From contig NZ_QMHQ01000002.1 of assembly GCF_003313325.1 (NCBI RefSeq), forward strand, positions 744,001-808,000: a stretch of 64,000 nt of DNA, read 5' to 3'. This document shows, in pieces, positions 38,301 to 45,878 of the stretch; position 1 is the stretch's first letter, and each line of letters begins with the position of its first letter. A model generated the notes under the pieces. That model was given only the letters and a program-made list of their open reading frames with translations, did no database searches and was not told the DNA's origin. Source of the stretch: Pedobacter namyangjuensis (lineage in GTDB: Bacteria > Bacteroidota > Bacteroidia > Sphingobacteriales > Sphingobacteriaceae). A program made the position numbers and the translations under genes.

Positions 38301-38518
38301 ATAAAACTCACCATCAGCGTATCCCTTCCCGAAACTTTAAGCCTCAGCCTGCCCGAACTGTCGGCAAGATAGGAAAGCCTCACCGATCGCAGTTCCACTA
38401 CCGCTGCCGGAAGCGGCCTACCTTCCCTGTCGAACACCCTTATCTCGGTCAGCTGCCCGAAAGCGGTCCCCATTCCCGAAAACAGCATCAGTAGCAACAT
38501 TAACATCCTATTTTGCAT
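35330..38518 (-). CDS. SusC/RagA family TonB-linked outer-membrane protein
   Basis: About 1062 residues from ATG 38518, chosen because it puts the signal peptide (MQNRMLMLLLMLFSGMG) first; an ATG at 38539 is also in frame. Domains: carboxypeptidase-regulatory-like beta-sandwich (about 25-95), TonB plug (SVRGLSTIQGPSAPLVVVDN, VTILKDAAATSIWGAKAGNG), then a 22-strand barrel with C-terminal NPFNVAIGLKTNF. No N-terminal STN domain, so no FecR-type signalling is expected. The start overlaps the TlpA gene end by 11 bp. Confidence 0.93.
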   Translation of the reverse strand: MQNRMLMLLLMLFSGMGTAFGQLTEIRVFDREGRPLPAAVVELRSVRLSYLADSSGRLRLKVSGRDTLMVSFMGYSRQLRAVDGRTGKLQEFFMEESAGTLEVVTVSTGYQRIPRERSTGAFGLVDEKLLSQQIGTNVMDRLPYLSSALNLDRRGAGGSQLSVRGLSTIQGPSAPLVVVDNFPYQGELENINPNDVESVTILKDAAATSIWGAKAGNGVIVITTKKGALGKPFSVSFGASTMMTAKPDLFGLQQMSPSEMVDVELMLFERGRFDAVSPAALMAPVSPLVAVLRRHRLGAVDDAQLAEAVQGFRDSDVRNEFSRYFYRNGLNQQYSLQLSGSADKLAWRTSFGHDRNSSELGAGYQRTNLNISALLTPLKGLEVSLGLLLTRSLSTGGRPGYGSVSVPGGELPMYTRFAGNDGRPLAVAKDYSLAYLQGLPAALLDWKYYPLEDYRHTDVSSRLDDVLLDIGLRQKFAKGLQGELNYRNQQQRTDGENLYGQQSYFVRNLVNNFSQLNAQSGALSYKVPLGAVLDKSFGRRPSYNLRGQLNYNATIGRHGLALMAGGEMSQDRTTVQRSRTYGMDPEVLTFSQVDFTARYPQYATGALGLIPNNQAMLERTNRFVSAYFNGSYTYLGRYTFSASARRDGSNLFGVLPNNRFNPLGSLGLKWNLGAERFFKAGWVDGLQLKGTLGISGNTDQNRSAYATLAFPASSPYTNTPYAQIGSFANPELRWERVMMLNLGADFSLLKGRIAGNAAYYRKSARDLFGRAQIDYTGGAGESIIKNVGRMTGSGLELELRTKASFLGIDWEAGLDLTRYRDKVTAYYNPNTDGSAFVGKEIPVVTGLVGKPVFGVFSYRWAGLDPLTGDPVGILAGAQSKDYNAIIGRGTSIDQLVYHGSAMPTLFGNFRHTFSYGNFSLTAVLNYKLGYFFTKRSISYNSLYNFRTGHSDFSRRWQKPGDEQFTQVPSMVYPENASRDAFYARSEANVISGDHLRLQYLSMAWSLAKQRQRWLPVRTASLQLNMNNLGILWRANSHGVDPDYPIGSLTNPFNVAIGLKTNF

Positions 38519-39791
38519 TTCGCAGCTCCTTTCCGGCATCCCCTACCAAAAAATAGTTAACCAGTGCCTTTCCCGAAACCAGTTCCAGCCCAAAATCGGC
38601 AAGGGCCGCATCCAGTTTTTTCCTGTCCCAGTTCCCATCCGGCGACAGGTCGATACCGTAGCCCGCCCCGGTCTGGTCCACCACAAGCTTCGGCAGGCCC
38701 AGACCGTTCAGCTGGGAAACCAGCCTGCCCATGATCCCAAACCTGGCAGCGCTACGTTTCTCCAGCAATTCCCTATCCTTAACCCGGAGCAAAAGGCAAC
38801 GTTCCATCCTAGCCTCCAGCCTTCCGTTTAGCCCCGTTGCCCTGTTCAGTTGGCCTAGCATATGCCCGTAGAGCTCCCTGTCGCTTGCCTCTCCCATAGA
38901 AAGGTCCAGACTGTAGGCATTGCTATCCGTCCAGGCCGTCCTGCCTGCGGGATCACCCCTATAACCAAAACCATTCCTATCCGGAACCGACAATTCCAGC
39001 CTGCTTACATCGTAGCTGGGATCCAGTCCCCTAAAACAGATTTCGTAAATCCCCTGCAGGGAAGTATTGGTAAGCAGCACCCTTCTGCCGCCCTTCCATG
39101 CACCCAGCTCAAAGCTGCTGCCCGTTCCGGAAAGCCTTCCCTTGCCCAATACCGAGCGGTACACTACCCTTTCAATTTCCTCGCCAGCTGCAAACAGCCA
39201 GTCCGACCGGTCCCTGTCCACCTTCACCTTCATCGCCGGCGAACCGCCCGACAGATAGCTGGCAATCCGCTCTGCGGTAACCTCATCCGCCCCGGAGGTC
39301 CCGATCACCCTTCCGTCCCTGCCGATCCAGGCATAGTGCGGTACCAGCCTGTGCGGAAACACCCTGGCAATCGACCTGTCCCCAACCACAGATCCCATTC
39401 CTATCCCCGCCCGCTGCAAAGCGGCACCAGCCACCCCCGCATCCTCGGCATTCACCAGCAGCACCGAAAAGCCATCCGAAAAACGCTCCGACAGTCCGGC
39501 CACCTTGGGCAGCATCGCCATGCAGGGCCCGCACCAGCTTGCCCAAAAATCAACCAGCAGCAACCTGCCCTTATAGGCCGACAGATTTTCCCTAAACACC
39601 CTGCCCCCTTTATACACACTATGCTCCTGCTCCCAAAAACCCTCCGGCACGCTATCCCCCACCATCAGCCCAACACCGGATTCGGCACCGAAACCTGTAC
39701 CGCCAACATCATCCTTCCCCTGTCCAAAAGCCCCAAAAAAAAGGCAAAGCACAGCCACCACGACCAAAGCCGCAAATTTTTTAAATCCCAT
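38508..39791 (-). CDS. TlpA-type thioredoxin with C-terminal DUF3738-like domain
   Basis: 427 residues from ATG 39791 (longer frame upstream has no family features). Signal peptide (FAALVVVAVLCLFFGAFGQ). TlpA domain about 50-190 with DFWASWCGPCMAM (Cys87, Cys90). The C-terminal part contains MGRLVSQLNGLGLPKLVVDQ and GYGIDLSPDG with DFGLELVSG, as in DUF3738 (soil-associated TIGR03435) domains. First gene of the SusC-SusD operon. It probably handles thiols of exported proteins. Confidence 0.85.
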   Translation of the reverse strand: MGFKKFAALVVVAVLCLFFGAFGQGKDDVGGTGFGAESGVGLMVGDSVPEGFWEQEHSVYKGGRVFRENLSAYKGRLLLVDFWASWCGPCMAMLPKVAGLSERFSDGFSVLLVNAEDAGVAGAALQRAGIGMGSVVGDRSIARVFPHRLVPHYAWIGRDGRVIGTSGADEVTAERIASYLSGGSPAMKVKVDRDRSDWLFAAGEEIERVVYRSVLGKGRLSGTGSSFELGAWKGGRRVLLTNTSLQGIYEICFRGLDPSYDVSRLELSVPDRNGFGYRGDPAGRTAWTDSNAYSLDLSMGEASDRELYGHMLGQLNRATGLNGRLEARMERCLLLRVKDRELLEKRSAARFGIMGRLVSQLNGLGLPKLVVDQTGAGYGIDLSPDGNWDRKKLDAALADFGLELVSGKALVNYFLVGDAGKELRNAK

Positions 39792-40878
39792 AAAATAAAT
39801 ATGAATCAGCCCCGGAACCCCGCAAATACCAAGCAGACAGCCCCAGAACCACAAAAAAGAAAAAAACAATACAAACAGCCACCCGCCCAAAGGCGGAAGC
39901 GGAAGCCAAGCCCCCTGCCCACCATCCGGCAACACAACAAGGCGGAAAACTTATTAACCATTAACCTAAATCCAACGGCCCCCGCTAAAAACCATTACAC
40001 CGGATTCTTCGGCTTTAACGCATAAAGCCTATCAAAGGGATACAACAAAAACAGCAAAAAGGGAATATAAAACGAAAACCAAAACCCGCAACAATACATT
40101 GCCGATAATTGGCAAGCCTTCAGCTCTCGGATTTTGGTTAGTTTTTTCATGACGAACAGACATGTTGAAAAATAAATAGACAATAACCAGCCCTTGCCAC
40201 CCCATTAGGAGCAGTTTACGGAAAACCATAATTTGATTTAAGCAAAAAGATTCCTACCTTGGGTTTGCGACACCTAATTAGTATAACCTTTTGCCTAGCA
40301 CAAGGGCTGGTACCAAACAAAATTCAACCGATCCAAAAAAATCGAGCGCTCTCAAGCAACCTCCTTTTTTTATTGGCCTTTTTTTATTTGGAGTATCAAG
40401 CAAATACTATGACGGCGAACGGATAACGTTCTTTATTAAGAGTAACAGGGAATAGCCATACCCAACCTCCTTGAGGCGACGGTAATTGGCGAGGCTTAAT
40501 TTTTTCGTTGGCATAACGGTTTATTTTTTGGTTATGTAACGATGTGTACCCAAAAAGCAACGAGAAGGAAACCGAATTGGTGAGAAACCAATAGGGCGAA
40601 CTCCAAAAGCTTTTGGCAGCGGTACCGTCAAGAACCGTTCAGATCGAAATCTGATTCCACAAAAGCTACATGAAGTCCGCCCTATTGAATAAGTATGCAA
40701 AGATACAAAATCCAATAGAAAGCGAACTCACGACGCTCATGTGAAAGTTTGACGGTTTTCTGCCATGAGTGACATCGTAAAAAGCAAGGTTTTAGCCCTA
40801 CTCTATTTGTCGCTATAAATAACTGAATCAAATATAATTAAGTTGACTAAATAAAGCAACTTTTTATTTAATTATTTT
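39792..40878. other. 1.1-kb region between the SusCD operon and the AT-rich island
   Basis: Base composition changes from GC-rich to AT-rich here. I see no long credible gene. Two overlapping short minus-strand frames (39995-40183 and 40032-40229) encode hydrophobic peptides, and a 33-codon minus-strand frame (start 40514, MPTKKLSLANYRRLKEVG) may be a gene fragment. A strongly folded repeat-like element lies at 40577-40687. Confidence 0.45.
40577..40687 (-). repeat. Multi-hairpin palindromic element
   Basis: Outer arms CAATAGGGCGAACT (40589-40602) and AGTCCGCCCTATTG (40674-40687) pair at 13 of 14 positions. Inside are a 14-bp palindrome CCAAAAGCTTTTGG, a CGGT/ACCG stem, and CAGAT-CGAA-ATCTG, which on the minus strand gives a UUCG loop; outside is TTGGT-GAGAA-ACCAA (40577-40591). 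Minus-strand translation gives an Arg/Phe/Ser-rich frame that I judge an artefact of the structure. Confidence 0.55.
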
Positions 40879-41118
40879 ATGCTAAATAGGATTGGAGAGG
40901 TTTTAAAAGAGAAAGGTGCGGGCAATAAGGATTTGATAAAATTCTTAGATGTTAAAAAGTCAACTGTTTCTAGATGGGTAAATAATAAGCAACAACCTCC
41001 GCTTGGCACTTTAAATAAAATTGCTGAATTTTTGAGGGTAGATATTAGAGAGCTATTGTATCCAAGTGATTGGCGTAACAGCACTACCGAGCCATTTGCC
41101 AAAAAGAAGAAAGATTAG
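40879..41118 (+). CDS. XRE family helix-turn-helix regulator
   Basis: 79 residues. One Cro/CI-type HTH: MLNRIGEVLKEKGAGNKDLI, VKKSTVSRWVNNKQQPPLGT, LNKIAEFLRVDIRELLYPSD. First gene of the AT-rich island and 22 bp before the HNH nuclease gene, so it probably controls that unit, as C proteins do in restriction systems. Confidence 0.88.
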   Translation: MLNRIGEVLKEKGAGNKDLIKFLDVKKSTVSRWVNNKQQPPLGTLNKIAEFLRVDIRELLYPSDWRNSTTEPFAKKKKD

Positions 41119-41140
41119 CTCAACAAATTAACGCTCAAAA

Positions 41141-42022
41141 ATGATTTTCAAACCTACAGACCTTTTATGGGTCAAAAATGTTAAACGAGAAAATGGCACC
41201 GGGTGGGCTTATTATGAAGAGAATACTGATCAAAGATTTAATCTCAATTTCTCACGAACCCAAACAAAGCAAGCTAACTTAGTAAAGCCGGGCGAGATTA
41301 TTCTGTTATTTCAAAAAGTCGATAAAATACCTGGTATTGCTCCAAGAACGTACCTAACTCATCTTGTCACTCCTGTAGATTATAGCAAAGCGGTAGAAAA
41401 CCCATTTTTACAGCATGATTACAGGTGGGAAAGAGAAGTAGCAGTTGTAGCAAAAGCATCTTTGGATGATATGATATTCACCCATGCAAAAAATTTAAGC
41501 TTTTTTAAACCTAACTGGGGTAAAGTCTGCTCAATATCTCTATTAAGCGAAACCAAATCGATCGAAGAAATACAAAATGAAGTATGGGGGCTTTTTGAAG
41601 GGCAATTTAATGCAGACATTTTCGCTGCGATAGATGTTGCGCAAGAGAAAAAGTACAGCTCGGATTTTGATCATGGCAAATTGGAGGGAAAAGAACGAGA
41701 GGCTTTTAGAAGACACATTTGGCGAGAACGCTCACCTGCGATAATTAATCTTTGTAAAACAAGGGCTATTGAGAATGGAAATTTGCATTGTGAATGTTGC
41801 GACTTCGATTTCAAAAAAATTTATGGTTCAATTGGAACTAACTTTATCGAATGCCATCACCGTGTACCAATAGCTACAGGAGGAGAGAGAAAAACTTATT
41901 TAGAAGATTTAGCATTAGTGTGTTCAAATTGCCATAGAATGCTACATCGTATGAAAGATGATAAGTCTTATTATACTACAGATTCATTAAAAAAAATAAT
42001 TTTAAGTAACCTAGATAGATAA
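41141..42022 (+). CDS. HNH endonuclease with PUA/EVE-like N-terminal domain
   Basis: 293 residues. Residues about 5-130 (TDLLWVKNVKRENGTGWAYY, ANLVKPGEIILLFQKVD, WEREVAVVAKA) resemble a PUA/EVE-type base-reading fold. The C-terminal HNH has a Cys-rich site: HCECCDFDF (217-220), FIECHHRVP (H239, H240) and LEDLALVCSNCHRMLH (C261, C264, H269). EVE- or SRA-type readers joined to HNH act as type IV, modification-dependent restriction enzymes; that role is inferred. Follows the XRE gene. Confidence 0.8.
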   Translation: MIFKPTDLLWVKNVKRENGTGWAYYEENTDQRFNLNFSRTQTKQANLVKPGEIILLFQKVDKIPGIAPRTYLTHLVTPVDYSKAVENPFLQHDYRWEREVAVVAKASLDDMIFTHAKNLSFFKPNWGKVCSISLLSETKSIEEIQNEVWGLFEGQFNADIFAAIDVAQEKKYSSDFDHGKLEGKEREAFRRHIWRERSPAIINLCKTRAIENGNLHCECCDFDFKKIYGSIGTNFIECHHRVPIATGGERKTYLEDLALVCSNCHRMLHRMKDDKSYYTTDSLKKIILSNLDR

Positions 42023-42060
42023 AAAACATACATATTATAAATTATTTAGATTCTAGCAAC

Positions 42061-42453
42061 ATGGCAAAATCAGGCGACAAATTTATTACAACATTAAAAT
42101 TATCTCATGCAAGATGGGGAACTCATAGACACACCAATACACGAACAAAAAGATCTAAAGAAGGATACTTACAGATACCAGCGCCTATTGCAAGAGCCTT
42201 GAATCTCACAAATTCAAATGCTATCTATCAAAGCCCAATCTATAACGTTAGTACTGCAGATGGATTCATAAAGAATAAGCCTCTACTTGCCTCTGGCTCT
42301 AGCAAGAAAGGCTACAAATTTGCGAAGCAATTCCATGGAAAAGGCAACTTGAAACTATTAGGTTTATGGTACGCTCATATCAATGCAGATATTGGAGACC
42401 AAATTGAGATTAAATTCTTGACACCAACCGATATATTGCTGACCAAGATTTAG
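42061..42453 (+). CDS. Small unknown protein next to HNH nuclease
   Basis: 130 residues. Basic N-terminus (HARWGTHRHTNTRTKRSKEG), then YLQIPAPIARALNL and an end IGDQIEIKFLTPTDILLTKI, suggesting a small beta-barrel DNA-binding fold of the B3/AbrB kind. No family is assigned with certainty. It lies 38 bp after the HNH gene and may be its partner. Confidence 0.6.
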   Translation: MAKSGDKFITTLKLSHARWGTHRHTNTRTKRSKEGYLQIPAPIARALNLTNSNAIYQSPIYNVSTADGFIKNKPLLASGSSKKGYKFAKQFHGKGNLKLLGLWYAHINADIGDQIEIKFLTPTDILLTKI

Positions 42454-42540
42454 ATATATAATCCACGAAAAATCTAATTAGTACATAAGAAACCTTATTA
42501 AATAATCTAACCTCTCAAACATATTAAAATTATAAACTTG

Positions 42541-43425
42541 ATGGCTCAAATTGACAAAATACGCTCTTTCGCATTCTTTACAATAAATATCAAACTAAGA
42601 AAAAACAATAATAACAGAGATGCGACTCCTGAAGAATATATTGCAATAATAAAAAAGGTACAACAAAAAAAAATACACAAGCCTTCCTCCCCCGGAAAAC
42701 ATTGCATAATAAAATTTCTTATTGAGAAAAGCGAAGGGAAAAAGGTAGATTTTATGTATGGTCAAATCACACAGTTCTCATATTTTGATAATAAGAACTG
42801 GTTTGATATCGGAACTTTAGATTTAGATAAAGAATTTCAACTTAGGGATGGACTTTTCCCCGATTCAGTAGATGCTGATTTTATTTTCGACCCGTATAGT
42901 CATAAATTTTCATACATTAAAAAATCCAATATTTCAATTTCGCCATATCCAATACGCAACTTTTGGGAAGAAGCATTAAATGCTGTAAAAAATGAAGACG
43001 AATTTGTACATGTTGATGTCGTAACGGGCGACAATTTTCAAAAACTATTAAAAGACGCTAGGCAAATACGGAGGCTCGAGATAGATTTGAACTACTCTAA
43101 TTCAGGAATTGGCTCCATAACTAAAGAGATATTAGATGATGATTTGAAAAGTGTTAACCCTAAAAGTGCTTCATTAGTAATAACCGCAAAACCAAATGAA
43201 GGACTACTTATTGATGAAAGTGATATTATTCAAGGAGCTCTAGAATTAGCTCAAGAAGATGGCGATGCGAAAGCTAAAGTTATTGATTCTTCAGGAAACT
43301 TGGTAGAGATTAGCACTAAACGTTTTCCTGAGAAATTCTTTTTTGACTCGAATTCGATATTACTCTGGAGTAATTTTATTGCAAGAATACGCCAGAAATG
43401 GCCTAAAAGAAATAAAAATAATTAA
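42541..43425 (+). CDS. DUF4747 family protein
   Basis: 294 residues from ATG 42541. The N-terminal KIRSFAFFTINIKLRK and ATPEEYIAIIKKVQ, then DFMYGQITQFSYFDN, FIFDPYSHKFSYIKK and SISPYPIRNFWEEALN, fit DUF4747. Members occur in defence islands but have no proven activity. The last base of its TAA is the first base of the ATG of the following membrane-protein gene (TAATG), so the two are translationally coupled and probably act together. Confidence 0.75.
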   Translation: MAQIDKIRSFAFFTINIKLRKNNNNRDATPEEYIAIIKKVQQKKIHKPSSPGKHCIIKFLIEKSEGKKVDFMYGQITQFSYFDNKNWFDIGTLDLDKEFQLRDGLFPDSVDADFIFDPYSHKFSYIKKSNISISPYPIRNFWEEALNAVKNEDEFVHVDVVTGDNFQKLLKDARQIRRLEIDLNYSNSGIGSITKEILDDDLKSVNPKSASLVITAKPNEGLLIDESDIIQGALELAQEDGDAKAKVIDSSGNLVEISTKRFPEKFFFDSNSILLWSNFIARIRQKWPKRNKNN

Positions 43426-44009
43426 TGGAAGTTGGCTGGAAACAAATATGGGCATTATATGGCTGGAAAGAGCTTTTTAACCGAAAGAATAGGCTTTTTT
43501 ATTTTTCTTGGACTGTAAGCGCTATTGCAACAATATTACTATTTTTTGCAGAAAGCACTACATATTCGATTATAACTAAGGTTGTCGAGGTATGTAATGC
43601 AATCATGCCTACATTACTGGGATTTAATTTAGGAGCATACGCTCTTATCATTGGTTTTCTATCTAATAAAAATCTATTAAATGCACTAGTAACAAAAAAT
43701 GATACCGATCGTTTCGATCGATTGCAGAGAATAAGCGGTGTATTCGCAATAAATATTATCGCTCAAGCCTTTACTCTTTTATGCTCTTTTTTATTGAAAA
43801 TTTTTCTTGAATTGAGCATTCCGTCATTTAGCTTCTGTGTATACGGAATTGAAAGCGTGCTATTTATCAACATAATTGTATTCTTATTAATTTTCTTTTT
43901 CACATTATACTCTGTTGTATTGCTCATCCAAAATGCTATCAACATATTTGATTTCAGTCAACTTTTTACATATTTTGCAACTAAAGAAGATGACCAGCAT
44001 AGTTCGTAA
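43425..44009 (+). CDS. Multi-pass membrane protein coupled to DUF4747
   Basis: 194 residues, four to five hydrophobic helices: FYFSWTVSAIATILLFFAE, AIMPTLLGFNLGAYALIIGF, VFAINIIAQAFTLLCSFLLK, FINIIVFLLIFFFTLYSVVL. No enzymatic motif. Start overlaps the DUF4747 stop. A membrane-acting effector controlled by the soluble partner is a reasonable guess by analogy with other two-gene abortive-infection systems. Confidence 0.7.
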   Translation: MEVGWKQIWALYGWKELFNRKNRLFYFSWTVSAIATILLFFAESTTYSIITKVVEVCNAIMPTLLGFNLGAYALIIGFLSNKNLLNALVTKNDTDRFDRLQRISGVFAINIIAQAFTLLCSFLLKIFLELSIPSFSFCVYGIESVLFINIIVFLLIFFFTLYSVVLLIQNAINIFDFSQLFTYFATKEDDQHSS

Positions 44010-44184
44010 ATAATAACCTCTTTGTTAATGACAAACGGTATCATATCTTATTCAATATAAAAAAAGCGTTGTTTTCATTTTGTTAAGTAATTAGCGTTCA
44101 TAAATGATGTATGCTGTCTCTAATAGGATAGTTAAAAAATATTCAATTCTCTTTCAATGTCAACTACAGCTTAAATTAAATATT

Positions 44185-45630
44185 ATGGATTTTTTAAAAG
44201 GAGGTGCCATTTTTGGCATTATAGTAGGCCTGTGGGATAAGATTAAGGAATTTATCTGGAAATTTATTTCTTTGGTTGTTCAAAAAGTTGAACTTTCAAC
44301 TGAGGAATTGCATGATGCTGTAATTTCCTATCTTATCACCACTGCCGATCGATCTAGAATCTATGATAAAATTTATGGTGCAAACTTTGAATCCTTCACA
44401 AATGGAAATACTGGGGCTGTTCCTTATGAGGTTTTTGGGAAACACTCCACTATGTTTTTCCATAAAAAAGGTTCTAAAAGATTCATCAAACTTTTTCTTT
44501 CCTTTAATAGACATACGGACACACCTACTGGAAATCAAGAACAATATCACGGGAGTGCCGAGGCAGATAAAGTATTTTCTACTTTGCTATGTATTCGTGG
44601 AACTGTAGATTTTGACACATTGATTGCAGAGGCTGTAATGCGGCGTAATGAAAAATTGTGGCAGGTAACGAAGCAAGATAAAGAAGAAGAAGAAAGCTCA
44701 CGTTTTAATATCTACTACTTCCCCGACAACGATTCTGAGCATGAGCATTTTCATCGCCATTCGCACTCCAATATTCCATGGTATCAACAAGATCATTATC
44801 GATTGTTAAATTTTACTAGAGATGAAATTGGTAGGCCTAGACTTGGTAAGGGAAGTGCATTAACCAACTTGGTTTTTCCTGACGAAATAAAAAAACTTAT
44901 CACCAGTATGCAGCTATGGGTAAAAAGTAGAAAATGGTATGAAGAAAAAGGTATACCATGGAAGAGAGGTTGGTTGCTTTATGGTGTTCCTGGAGTTGGA
45001 AAAACGGCTTTGGCCCGAGCATTTGCAGAAGACCTCAACATGCCTATTTATGTTTTTTCATTATCACAACTTAACAATAAATCTCTTACAAATGCATGGA
45101 AACGAATGCAATCAAATATCCCATGTATAGCCTTATTTGAAGACATTGACAACGTTTTTCATGGAAGAAAAAATATTTCTCAACGATTTCCTTCTCCTTT
45201 CATGAAAACCGAAGATGATAAACAAGATGGTCATGAAGAAGATAGTAGTACCACATTCGTTCCATTAACATTTGATTGTTTTTTAAACTGTCTAGATGGA
45301 GTAGATAAAAGCGATGGCGTGTTTACCATCATCACAACTAATGATATTACAAAAATTGATGAAGCGATAGGAAAGCCTGTCGAAACATCAGACGGCATTC
45401 TTAATTTTGTTTCGACCAGACCTGGGCGCATAGATAAAGCAATTAAGCTTGGTTATATGCGACCAGAAGATAAGAAAATTCTTGCGGAACGGATATTGAA
45501 AGATTCCTATGGTCAATTACAAGCGATTCTAAAAGATATTGATAAAAGGGGAGACGAAACTCCGGCTCAATTTCAGGATGCATGTGTTCAACTCGCTGTA
45601 GACGATTATTGGAATAGAAATTTGGAATAG
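44185..45630 (+). CDS. Bcs1-like membrane-anchored AAA+ ATPase
   Basis: 481 residues from ATG 44185 (the ORF extends to 44104, but this ATG places one membrane segment, GAIFGIIVGLWDKIKEFIW, at the N-terminus). A Bcs1-type middle domain is followed by the AAA core: WLLYGVPGVGKTALA (Walker A about 267-274), CIALFEDIDNVF (Walker B), TIITTNDITKID and STRPGRIDKAI (Arg finger region). Mitochondrial Bcs1 moves folded proteins through a membrane; bacterial relatives occur in defence islands. It stands 175 bp after the DUF4747/membrane pair. Confidence 0.85.
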   Translation: MDFLKGGAIFGIIVGLWDKIKEFIWKFISLVVQKVELSTEELHDAVISYLITTADRSRIYDKIYGANFESFTNGNTGAVPYEVFGKHSTMFFHKKGSKRFIKLFLSFNRHTDTPTGNQEQYHGSAEADKVFSTLLCIRGTVDFDTLIAEAVMRRNEKLWQVTKQDKEEEESSRFNIYYFPDNDSEHEHFHRHSHSNIPWYQQDHYRLLNFTRDEIGRPRLGKGSALTNLVFPDEIKKLITSMQLWVKSRKWYEEKGIPWKRGWLLYGVPGVGKTALARAFAEDLNMPIYVFSLSQLNNKSLTNAWKRMQSNIPCIALFEDIDNVFHGRKNISQRFPSPFMKTEDDKQDGHEEDSSTTFVPLTFDCFLNCLDGVDKSDGVFTIITTNDITKIDEAIGKPVETSDGILNFVSTRPGRIDKAIKLGYMRPEDKKILAERILKDSYGQLQAILKDIDKRGDETPAQFQDACVQLAVDDYWNRNLE

Positions 45631-45878
45631 TTTGGATGATTTTCGCATTATAAAAATTAACATGACAAAAAGTATAAGCTTGAGACAAATAAATAACAAG
45701 GCCATAAACCAACAATGTGAAGAAAGTAATAAACGCGGGAAGCTTATTTTTTCCGCAACGATACCACTGCCTAAAACATCGGTTAATTTTATTGTTATTT
45801 GGAAAATATTAGGCTATGTGCCTATATGATTATTAAAGGAATGGTTATGTTATTAGGCATTAGCAAACTCTATTAAAT

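Noticed and set aside
38862..40025. 387-codon open frame on the + strand
   Set aside because: It lies antisense to the TlpA-DUF3738 gene, is Pro/His/Gln-rich, and resembles no family; it is a by-product of GC-rich codons.
40521..40715. 64-codon minus-strand frame in the folded repeat
   Set aside because: The frame follows the palindromic element; its Arg/Phe/Ser bias is explained by the repeat.
45662..45829. 55-codon + strand frame after the Bcs1-like gene
   Set aside because: No family features and weak coding look; could be real but there is no positive support.
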